From NCBI GenBank assembly GCA_003134045.1, contig PLAH01000027.1:368-32781 (forward strand): 32,414 nucleotides of DNA, read 5' to 3'. The position numbers and the translations under genes are program-made. Positions within the stretch are counted from its first letter, which is position 1. Every line of letters begins with the position of its first letter. The notes under the pieces are model-generated. The model searched no databases. It saw nothing but the letters and a program-made list of their open reading frames with translations, and had not been told where the DNA came from. This DNA comes from Gammaproteobacteria bacterium. Its GTDB lineage: Bacteria; Pseudomonadota; Gammaproteobacteria; Steroidobacterales; Steroidobacteraceae. Shown one piece after another: positions 1 to 9,990 of the stretch.

Positions 1-779
<779 letters not shown>

Positions 780-838
780 GGCAAGTACCCCTCAGAAATT
801 AAAAAGAAATTGAAAAGCAGGCGTATGGGATCTGAATT

Positions 839-2932
<2,094 letters not shown>

Positions 2933-2939
2933 GTGTCTC

Positions 2940-3119
2940 GCGCTTCGCGCTGAATTAACGGGCTATATCCATGCGCTTCGCGCAACTTTAAACGGGGCCA
3001 ATGAGGCCCCGCCCGATAGTTGCTCGCTGCGCGAGCATTTAATCAATTTACCCGCCGGGCGACCCATGTCGCCGGCGGCCCTCTCTATATGGGGTCTCGC
3101 CGCCGCTTTCCCAAGCGGC
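2940..3119 (-). promoter_or_regulatory. Array of six small hairpins in the rpsG-fusA spacer
   Basis: Between the rpsG stop and the fusA start lie consecutive perfect or near-perfect inverted repeats. They are 3102-3119 (7-bp stem, 4-nt loop), 3052-3078 (11 pairs with one bulged G, 4-nt loop), 3021-3037 (7-bp stem, TGC loop), 2993-3011 (7-bp stem, 5-nt loop), 2972-2984 (5-bp stem, TTC loop) and 2940-2950 (4-bp stem, TTC loop). The last two share the 11-mer GCGCTTCGCGC. None is followed by a clear U-tract, so none is a convincing intrinsic terminator. The transcript here would be a chain of stem-loops ending just before the fusA start. Possible roles are RNA processing, a ribosomal-protein binding site or translational control, all inferred. 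Confidence 0.6.
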
Positions 3120-3127
3120 AGGCCACC

Positions 3128-3616
<489 letters not shown>

Positions 3617-3625
3617 CTACTTTAG

Positions 3626-4000
3626 TTATTTCTTCGGACGCTTCGCGCCGTACTTGGAACGGCCTTGGCGACGGTCGGTAACGCCGGCGCAATCGAGCGC
3701 ACCGCGCACCGTGTGGTAACGCACGCCGGGAAGATCCTTGACGCGGCCGCCACGGATCAACACCACCGAGTGCTCTTGCAAATTGTGGCCTTCGCCGCCG
3801 ATGTAGCTCGATACCTCGTAGCCGTTGGTCAACCGCACGCGGCACACCTTGCGCAGGGCCGAGTTGGGCTTCTTCGGCGTGGTGGTGTACACGCGAGTGC
3901 ACACACCGCGCTTCTGCGGTGACGCCGCCAGCGCCGGAACCTTGGACTTCCAAGCGGGCTCATTGCGGCCGGTACGAATAAGTTGGGTCGTCGTCGCCAT
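3626..4000 (-). CDS. rpsL: 30S ribosomal protein S12
   Basis: S12 sits at the decoding centre of the 30S subunit and influences accuracy. The 124-residue product has the expected family length and carries [20 protein letters not shown] near residues 29-48, and the loop [13 protein letters not shown]. The two lysines whose substitution gives streptomycin resistance in other bacteria are both lysine here (Lys43 and the lysine of RVKDLPG). The sequence therefore shows no rpsL-type resistance allele. The aspartate after that second lysine is the residue methylthiolated by RimO in E. coli. It is the first gene of the str operon, with a leader of about 100 nt from the promoter at 4110-4138 and an AAGGT ribosome-binding site upstream of the ATG. 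Confidence 0.98.
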   Translation of the reverse strand: MATTTQLIRTGRNEPAWKSKVPALAASPQKRGVCTRVYTTTPKKPNSALRKVCRVRLTNGYEVSSYIGGEGHNLQEHSVVLIRGGRVKDLPGVRYHTVRGALDCAGVTDRRQGRSKYGAKRPKK

Positions 4001-4109
4001 AAATACCTTTGAGGGTCACGCGCCTGGCGCGACCTTGAATGAAGCAAAACCTTTAATTAAAGAAGCTCGAGCACGCAGCGAAGCCTGTGCCCAGCGACAA
4101 AGGCCGGCG

Positions 4110-4138
4110 ATTGTAGGAACCGAGGGCCGCAGTGTCAA
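4110..4138 (-). promoter_or_regulatory. Sigma70-type promoter of the rpsL-rpsG-fusA-tuf operon
   Basis: Read on the minus strand, TTGACA (4133-4138) is separated by exactly 17 bp from TACAAT (4110-4115). This is a full-consensus -35 and a -10 with one mismatch. A start near 4103 would give a leader of about 100 nt before the rpsL ATG. The leader contains the 12-bp palindrome CTTTAATTAAAG at 4051-4062. The rest of the 245-bp gap between rpsL and the upstream tgt fusion shows no gene. The promoter separates the str operon from the hutI-tgt unit, which lies upstream in the same orientation. Confidence 0.85.
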
Positions 4139-4245
4139 GGTAATTGCTGCAACGCAGCAAGGATATTACCCGCCGACTATTCAAATCCGACCCGAAATCG
4201 AGCCCTCCCCCGTCACCGCGCCCGCGGACGGCCCGCCAAGGCGCG

Positions 4246-6348
4246 CTAGCGAAACTGCGGATGCCCCTCAACGGCGGCGCACCAGGAGACGTCGTCGGCG
4301 CTGACACCGTGCGGCGTCCGGGCATCGCTGCGCCGCCATTTGTCGAGCCACTCCTGTCCCAGGAGTTCGCGCCCGTGCGCCAGACCGGCTGCACGCGCGG
4401 TAAGCCCGACGGTGGTTTCTGCCTTCGGTCCCGTACCGCGGCCCTTGGCCACATGGAATCCTGCGGCCAACATCGCCGCGCGCACGCGGGTTGAATAGGT
4501 GTACGTGAACAGTTCGGCGGCCCTGTCGGCCAGAACATTCGCCAGTTCACGAAACGCACCCAACGTCCACAATGCGCTGTCGCTCTTGAACGAGAACGGA
4601 TCGAAGAAAATGATATCGGGCAGCGGCGCTTCGAACTTGCGCGCGCCAAAATCACCGCGCAGCAGCGTCCAGTCGATCGAGCCGGCAGCATCGGTCCAGC
4701 GATCTCGGGCCAACAGCGACCATGGCGCCGGATGATGCAGATGTTTGAACCATGCGGGATGCCGCAAGGCGAGCGCCAATGAATCCAGGTCATTTTCGAA
4801 ACTGACCAGCTTCAGTACGCGTGCGCTGCCGCCCGCACGCTGCGCTTCGCCCACGGGCGGCGGCACGCCCCGGTACGGCGGGCCGGCCAGGTGCGGCATG
4901 CTCCGAGACAGCGCCGCCAGCTCCGACATCGTCTCGACCGCGTGAATCGCGGCCATCGCATTCGCCGCCGCGCCCAAGCCCACGTCCCACACCACGAGCG
5001 GCGCGCCACCCCCGTCCCGCAGGCGCTCGACCAGGCCCGACTGCTCGACGTAAAGAGACCGCGCCTCTTCGGCCGGATCGTTGACCGAATGCATGACTTC
5101 GCCGGAGACCGTGTCGCGAATGCGGCCCACGCCGCCGCCGACCACGACCTCGTAACGGCCGAGATTCAACTTCTGTTTTTGCCGCTGCGCCTTGGTGACG
5201 TGACGCACCGGCGGTCCGTAGCTGTCGCGCGCATCCAGCACATCGCGCTGGGCACGGTAGAACTCGAGCCAGGTATCCGCAAGGATGTGCTCGCGCATGG
5301 TGCGCATCAGCTGCATATAGAAGTGCACGTTGTGCAGCCCCAGGAGCTGCCATCCCTGCGGCTCACTCACGCGATGCAAATGGAACAGATAGGCAATCGA
5401 GTAGGTGGCGCACGTAGGGCATCCGCACGCGGGGTCGATCGGGCCCTCCAGGGTCCGGTAAGCGGCCCGCCGCAGGTCGCGGCGCCCGACGCTGGTAAAG
5501 GCAACGCCTTGCTTCGCCAACGCCGTCGGCAGGATGCAGTCGAACATGTCGACGCCACGATGCACGGCCTCGAGCAGATCTCGCGTCGTGCCGACGCCCA
5601 TCAGATAGCGAGGACGATCCTGCGGCAGCAGTTCGGTGACGATGGCGGTGCAGTCCTCGCGCTCGCCTGCCCCCTCGCCCACGGCCAAGCCGCCGATCGC
5701 GAAACCATCGAACGGCATCTCCGTGATCGCCCGTGCGCTCTGCGCGCGCAGATCCGCATAGCTTGCCCCTTGCACGATGCCGAACAAGGCCTGCGGCGAA
5801 TCGCCGCGCGCATCCAGGCTGCGCTGGGCCCAGCGGTGCGTCAGATGCATGGCCTGCTCGGCGATACCGCGCTCAACGGTCGACGGCACGCATTGATCGA
5901 GAACCATCATGATGTCGCTGCCGATGGCTCGCTGCGCGGCAATGCTGCTCTCGGGGCTCAGGCGCACCGTCGTCTGATCGACATAACTCTTGAATTGGGC
6001 GCATTCCTCGGTGATGGAGCGGCTTCCGGGCAGCGAGAAGATCTGGAATCCGCCGGAATCGGTCAACACCGAGCGCGGCCAATTCATGAATCGATGTATG
6101 CCCCCGAACTGTTCGAACAGCTCGACTCCGGGCCGCAGCATCAAATGATAGGTGTTCGTGAGCAGTATTCGAGCACCGCTCTCCAGTACGTCTTCGCGCC
6201 GCTGAGCACGCACGGCCCCGTGCGTCCCCACCGGCATGAACGTGGGCGTGAGCACCTCGTTGTGCAGCGTGCGAAAACGCGCCGCACGGGCGCGCGAGCC
6301 CGATGCGGTGGCCTGCAAACTGAAATCGAGCCGCGAGTGCCGCGTCAT
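4246..6348 (-). CDS. tgt: Fused tRNA-guanine transglycosylase / MnmC-type methyltransferase
   Basis: The 700-residue product is about twice normal Tgt length. Residues 1-375 form a Tgt domain, which exchanges G34 of GUN tRNAs for a 7-deazaguanine. It has DSGGF at 97-101 (general acid/base Asp97), VLDQC with Asp151, FAIGGLAVGEG at 216-226, nucleophile Asp270 in MFDC, and zinc ligands Cys308, Cys310, Cys313 and His339. After a basic linker (about 388-398), residues 400-655 resemble the SAM-dependent methyltransferase domain of MnmC/MnmD (mnm5U34 formation). This part has the SAM loop VWDVGLGAAANAMAAI at 453-468, acidic SFEND, and FFDPFSFKSDSALWT at 580-594. The loop after Asp270 reads LPTALAK instead of the usual LPTR. 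The start is the ATG at 6346-6348, which overlaps the hutI stop as ATGA. A longer reading from 6411 would add 21 arginine-rich residues inside hutI and is rejected. Joint action on tRNA position 34 is inferred. Confidence 0.9.
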   Translation of the reverse strand: MTRHSRLDFSLQATASGSRARAARFRTLHNEVLTPTFMPVGTHGAVRAQRREDVLESGARILLTNTYHLMLRPGVELFEQFGGIHRFMNWPRSVLTDSGGFQIFSLPGSRSITEECAQFKSYVDQTTVRLSPESSIAAQRAIGSDIMMVLDQCVPSTVERGIAEQAMHLTHRWAQRSLDARGDSPQALFGIVQGASYADLRAQSARAITEMPFDGFAIGGLAVGEGAGEREDCTAIVTELLPQDRPRYLMGVGTTRDLLEAVHRGVDMFDCILPTALAKQGVAFTSVGRRDLRRAAYRTLEGPIDPACGCPTCATYSIAYLFHLHRVSEPQGWQLLGLHNVHFYMQLMRTMREHILADTWLEFYRAQRDVLDARDSYGPPVRHVTKAQRQKQKLNLGRYEVVVGGGVGRIRDTVSGEVMHSVNDPAEEARSLYVEQSGLVERLRDGGGAPLVVWDVGLGAAANAMAAIHAVETMSELAALSRSMPHLAGPPYRGVPPPVGEAQRAGGSARVLKLVSFENDLDSLALALRHPAWFKHLHHPAPWSLLARDRWTDAAGSIDWTLLRGDFGARKFEAPLPDIIFFDPFSFKSDSALWTLGAFRELANVLADRAAELFTYTYSTRVRAAMLAAGFHVAKGRGTGPKAETTVGLTARAAGLAHGRELLGQEWLDKWRRSDARTPHGVSADDVSWCAAVEGHPQFR

Positions 6349-7625
6349 CGTCCGTGCAGCACAGCCCCTGCGTCTGCGCGAGCGATGCCGCTGCGTACCA
6401 CGCCCACGCAAGGATTGGCGCCAAGGTTGTAGCAGAGCTCCGCGGGGCGATCGATATCGTACAAGGCAAAGTCCGCACGCTTGCCCACCTCGAGCGTGCC
6501 GGCGTCGGCTTCAATGCCGAGCGCCTGCGCGGCGTGCCGAGTTGCCCCGCTCAGTGCTTCTGCCGGCGTCAGCCCGAACAAGGTACAGCCCATGTTGAGC
6601 GCAAGCAGCAAGGAGGTGCACGGCGAACTGCCGGGATTGCAATCGGTCGCCACCGCCATCGCCACACCCGCCTGCCGCAGCAGCGCCACGGGCGGCGGCG
6701 TGGTCTGACGCAGCGTGAAATAGGCGCCCGGCGAGAGCACCGCCACGGTGCCGGCGGCGGCGAGCGCGGCCGCTCCACCCGCGCTCAGGTATTCCAGATG
6801 ATCGGCGGACAGCGCGTGGTATTTCGCCGCCAACTCCGCTCCGCCCATATCGGTCAGCTGGCCCGCATGCACGTGAGCACGCAAGCCGAGTTTTTGCGCC
6901 GCGCGCAGGAATTGCTCGGTCTCCGCGAGCGTAAAAGCAATGTTCTCGCAAAACGCATCCACGGCGTCCACCAGTCCCGCGGCCGCCAGCGATTCGAGCC
7001 ACGGGCCGCTCGCCCTGGCCACGAACTCCGCACGGTCCGTGCGGAATTCCTGCGGCAGCGCATGCAGGCCGAGATAGGTCGTGCGAATGGATACGGGCAG
7101 CCGTAACCCAAGTTCGCGGGCAACCTCGAGCAAGCGGCGCTCGGTGTCGAGTTCCAAACCATAGCCGGACTTCACTTCGATCGTGGTGACGCCCTCGGCC
7201 ATCAAGCGTTTCGCCCGTCCGGTCGCCGACGCCAGCAGCGACTCGGCGTCCGCGGCGCGAGTTGCGTTGACGGTGGATTGAATCCCGCCGCCGGCCCGTG
7301 CGATTTCCTCGTAGGAAACGCCGCACAGGCGCTTCTCGAACTCCTCGACCCGATTGCCGCCGTACACCAAGTGCGTATGGCAATCGATCAGGCCCGGCAA
7401 CATCCACAAGCCCCGGCAATTCTCCACGGGGACGTTCCGCGCCGAGGCCGTGGCGCGAGCGTCGGCCGCTGCTCCCACCCAGGCGATTTTGCCGCCCTTG
7501 ACCGCGAGAGCCGCATCGACCATGCCGCCATAGGGCTCGCCGCCCGCGGCCATGGTCGCGATATTCGCGCCGATCCAAACCCGGTCCCACTCTCGATCGT
7601 CTAATGTCGGCACGTGCAAGCCCAT
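6345..7625 (-). CDS. hutI: Imidazolonepropionase
   Basis: HutI hydrolyses 4-imidazolone-5-propionate to N-formimino-L-glutamate, the third step of cytoplasmic histidine degradation. The protein is an amidohydrolase-fold metalloenzyme of 426 residues from the ATG at 7623-7625. Metal-binding DCHTHLVYGGNR lies at residues 81-92, followed by VEEFEKRLCGVSYEEIA, the segment IEVKSGYGL, the metal histidine motif HVHAGQ, SADHLEY and ATDCNPGSSP. A TTG 18 bp upstream (7643) is in frame but has no better ribosome-binding site, so the ATG is preferred. It is transcribed divergently from hutF across an 88-bp gap holding a palindrome. Its stop overlaps the tgt fusion start, so the two are expected to be one transcript. 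Confidence 0.96.
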   Translation of the reverse strand: MGLHVPTLDDREWDRVWIGANIATMAAGGEPYGGMVDAALAVKGGKIAWVGAAADARATASARNVPVENCRGLWMLPGLIDCHTHLVYGGNRVEEFEKRLCGVSYEEIARAGGGIQSTVNATRAADAESLLASATGRAKRLMAEGVTTIEVKSGYGLELDTERRLLEVARELGLRLPVSIRTTYLGLHALPQEFRTDRAEFVARASGPWLESLAAAGLVDAVDAFCENIAFTLAETEQFLRAAQKLGLRAHVHAGQLTDMGGAELAAKYHALSADHLEYLSAGGAAALAAAGTVAVLSPGAYFTLRQTTPPPVALLRQAGVAMAVATDCNPGSSPCTSLLLALNMGCTLFGLTPAEALSGATRHAAQALGIEADAGTLEVGKRADFALYDIDRPAELCYNLGANPCVGVVRSGIARADAGAVLHGR

Positions 7626-7693
7626 TGTTTGATGTTCCGCCAATGATACGGCACGGGACCGCCGGCGACCGGCGGACCCTGCTAGGCTCTCTC

Positions 7694-7709
7694 CCTATAC
7701 AGGTATAGG
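7694..7709. promoter_or_regulatory. Candidate HutC operator between hutI and hutF
   Basis: CCTATAC-AG-GTATAGG is a perfect 7-bp inverted repeat with a 2-bp centre, ending 4 bp before the hutF ATG. Read on the minus strand, the flanking 11-mer TGTATAGGGAG (7691-7701) matches TGTATAGACAG in front of hutC (9236-9246) at 9 of 11 positions. HutC is a GntR-type repressor known in other bacteria to bind TGTATA-like palindromes at hut promoters, with urocanate as inducer. That it controls both divergent units here is inferred. No clear -35/-10 pair was found in the gap. Confidence 0.6.
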
Positions 7710-7713
7710 CAAC

Positions 7714-9111
7714 ATGACCCGACAGTACCATTTGGAATCCGTCCTGCTGCCCGAGGGTTGGGCGCGCGGGGCGCTCGTCAGCGTCGCGGCCGATGGCCGC
7801 ATCGACGCCATCGAACAGCGGCACGCACCCGAAGCGGCGGAACTCCGCGAGAGCGAGCGGATCGCCGGGTTCGTCGTACCCGGCATGCCAAATGCACACA
7901 GCCATGCATTTCAGCGCGGCATGAGGGGAAACACGGAGTATCGGTTGTCGGCTCGCGACAGCTTCTGGACGTGGCGTCAGGCCATGTACGCCTTGGCGAA
8001 CCGGATCGAACCCAAGGACCTCGAGATCTTGGCGACCCGGCTCTTCATCGACATGCTGAAGTCGGGCTATACGTCGGTGGCCGAGTTTCATTACTTACAC
8101 CGGCAGCCGAACGGCGACCTGTATCCCGGCGGCAACTTGCTGTGGGAGGCCATCGTGGCCGCCGCACGGACTGCCGGTATCGGCCTGACCCTCCTGCCCA
8201 CGCTCTATCAGACCAGCGATTTCGGCGGCCAGCCATTGAAGCGTGAACAGGCAAGGTTCGGTCTCGAGACGGAGCAATTCCTCCGCGCGGTCGAGCAGCG
8301 CATCGGCGAGGAGCGACGCCACGCATCGGCCACGCTGCGTACCGGCGCGGCCTTCCACAGCCTGCGTGCCGTGCCGCTGGCGACACTGCGTGAGGCGAGC
8401 ATTGCGCTGCGGCAAATCGACCCCACCCTGCCGCTGCACATTCACGTCGCCGAACAGGTCCAAGAGGTCGAGTCGTGCAAGCTCGCGACCGGCCGCCGCC
8501 CGATCGAATTGCTGCTCGATACCGGGCTGCTGAGCCCGCATTGGTGCCTGGTCCACGCGACCCATGGCACGCCGGCGGAACTTCAAGGGGTCGCCGCCAG
8601 CGGCGCCGCCGTCTGCGTGTCCATCAGCACCGAGGCCAATCTGGGTGACGGCTTCTTCGACGCCGCGGGATTCTTGAGGCGCGGCGGACATGTCTGCGTG
8701 GGATCCGACAGCCAAGCGACGGTGTCTCCCGCCGAGGAACTGCGCTGGATGGAATACCAACAGCGGCTGCGGAAGAAGCGGCGCGCGGTGCTCGCCGACC
8801 AGTTCGAATCGCACGTCGGGACCCGTCTGTGGCGCGATGCCGCGCAGCACGGCGCGCAGGCGATCGGCCAGCCGGCGGGAGCGATCGCAGTCGGCCACCG
8901 CGCCGATTGGCTGGTCCTCGACAGTATGCATCCCAGCATGGCGGGCGCGTCGGCCGACACCGCGCTCGACCATCTGGTGTTTGCGGGCGGCGACGCGGCC
9001 ATTCGCGACGTGATGGTCGCCGGACGCTGGGTGGTCAAGCAGGGACACCATGCCGCCGAACCCGCGCTGCGCGGCGATTTTGTCGCCCTGATGCAGCGCC
9101 TCTCCGCCTGA
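7714..9111 (+). CDS. hutF: Formimidoylglutamate deiminase
   Basis: HutF deaminates N-formimino-L-glutamate to N-formyl-L-glutamate plus ammonia. This marks the five-step histidine route, which needs a formylglutamate deformylase to finish. The 465-residue amidohydrolase carries metal ligands in HSHAFQR (His62, His64), a third histidine region HIHVAEQ at about 242-248, LVHATH, and the catalytic/metal aspartate in GSDSQ (Asp332). Near residues 70-90 are MRGNTEY and DSFWTWR, typical of this subfamily. The ATG lies immediately after the palindrome at 7694-7709, with no convincing Shine-Dalgarno sequence. It is divergent from hutI and followed by hutC after 150 bp. The deformylase hutG is not in the window. 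Confidence 0.95.
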   Translation: MTRQYHLESVLLPEGWARGALVSVAADGRIDAIEQRHAPEAAELRESERIAGFVVPGMPNAHSHAFQRGMRGNTEYRLSARDSFWTWRQAMYALANRIEPKDLEILATRLFIDMLKSGYTSVAEFHYLHRQPNGDLYPGGNLLWEAIVAAARTAGIGLTLLPTLYQTSDFGGQPLKREQARFGLETEQFLRAVEQRIGEERRHASATLRTGAAFHSLRAVPLATLREASIALRQIDPTLPLHIHVAEQVQEVESCKLATGRRPIELLLDTGLLSPHWCLVHATHGTPAELQGVAASGAAVCVSISTEANLGDGFFDAAGFLRRGGHVCVGSDSQATVSPAEELRWMEYQQRLRKKRRAVLADQFESHVGTRLWRDAAQHGAQAIGQPAGAIAVGHRADWLVLDSMHPSMAGASADTALDHLVFAGGDAAIRDVMVAGRWVVKQGHHAAEPALRGDFVALMQRLSA

Positions 9112-9225
9112 ACCCGGCGATTCCAGTGTCTCAGCGCCGTCATGCTGACCGGTTCGAATGGACGTCGGTGTTACACCCAACCGATCAAATTACTGTGTCC
9201 AGCTTGATGACGTTATCTTCCATGG

Positions 9226-9255
9226 TTGACTGTACCTGTCTATACAACTTACTCT
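9226..9255 (+). promoter_or_regulatory. Probable hutC promoter with internal operator
   Basis: TTGACT (9226-9231) followed after 18 bp by the weak -10 TACTCT (9250-9255) brackets the imperfect palindrome TGTCTATACA (9237-9246). This palindrome has the same core as the site in front of hutF. A repressor bound there would block RNA polymerase, so autorepression by HutC is inferred. A start 6-8 nt after the -10 would fall on or next to the hutC ATG, suggesting a leaderless or nearly leaderless message. The rest of the 150-bp gap shows no gene. Confidence 0.5.
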
Positions 9256-9261
9256 AGCACC

Positions 9262-9981
9262 ATGGACAAATCCTCCGCTGCGCTGCAACCGCTCTACCTG
9301 AAGGTCAAGCGCCATATTCTGGACAACATCGGCAGCGGCAAGTGGGCGACCTCGGCGCGAGTGCCGTCCGAGAACGACATCGTGAAATCCTTCGGCGTAT
9401 CGCGGATGACCGCGAATCGCGCCCTGCGCGAGCTGCGCGACGAGGGCATCCTGGTGCGCATTGCGGGAGTCGGCAGCTTCGTCGCCGATCGGCACGCGCA
9501 TGCACATCCGCTCGAGATCCGCGGCATCGCCGACGAGATTCGGGAACGTGGCCACGTGCACCGCGCCGAAATCGTCTCGCTCGAGCGGGTGCGCGCCGTG
9601 GCGGAGCTCGCGGAGGATTTCGGCGTGGCGCCGCGCAGCGAGCTGTACTGCTCGGTGATCGTGCATTTCGAGAACGATCGTCCCGTGCAGCTGGAGGATC
9701 GCTACGTACTGCCAAAACTCGCGCCCGATTACCTGAAAGTGGACTTCAGCAAAACCACGCCTTACGACTATCTGACCAAGGTCGCGCCGCTGCAGGAAGC
9801 CGAACACCTGTTGCGCGCGGTCATGCCGGACGATCGCACGCGCAAATTGCTGGCCATGAAGCGCGACGAGCCCTGCCTGCTGATGATCCGCCGTACCTGG
9901 GCGGCGGCCCAGATCGCCTCCGTCGCGCGTCTGTATTACCCCGGTTCCCGTTATGAAATGTCAGGGCGTTTTCGCCCGTAA
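9262..9981 (+). CDS. hutC: Histidine utilization repressor, GntR/HutC family
   Basis: This 239-residue cytoplasmic repressor has an N-terminal winged helix (residues about 8-75: PSENDIVKSFGVSRMTANRA, then the wing GSFV) and a C-terminal UTRA ligand-binding domain (about 95-235: HFENDRPVQLEDRYVLP, RRTWA, ARLYYPGSRYEMSG). The C-terminal YPGSRYEM(S)G segment is typical of HutC. The known effector in relatives is urocanate. The ATG at 9262 is chosen. A TTG at 9226 would start inside the -35 element and add 12 residues without family support. No Shine-Dalgarno sequence is seen. It lies 9 bp before hutU, so hutC-hutU-hutH are probably co-transcribed and repressed through the sites at 9236-9246 and 7694-7709. 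Confidence 0.95.
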   Translation: MDKSSAALQPLYLKVKRHILDNIGSGKWATSARVPSENDIVKSFGVSRMTANRALRELRDEGILVRIAGVGSFVADRHAHAHPLEIRGIADEIRERGHVHRAEIVSLERVRAVAELAEDFGVAPRSELYCSVIVHFENDRPVQLEDRYVLPKLAPDYLKVDFSKTTPYDYLTKVAPLQEAEHLLRAVMPDDRTRKLLAMKRDEPCLLMIRRTWAAAQIASVARLYYPGSRYEMSGRFRP

Positions 9982-9990
9982 GGAAATCCC

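Noticed and set aside
6349-6411. Longer start for the tgt fusion inside hutI
   Set aside because: It would add 21 arginine-rich residues with no family match, whereas the ATG overlapping the hutI stop gives the normal Tgt N-terminus.
4891-6432. 513-codon open frame on the plus strand
   Set aside because: It is antisense to the tgt fusion, is rich in Arg/His/Ala/Gln, and has no recognisable motif or ribosome-binding site.
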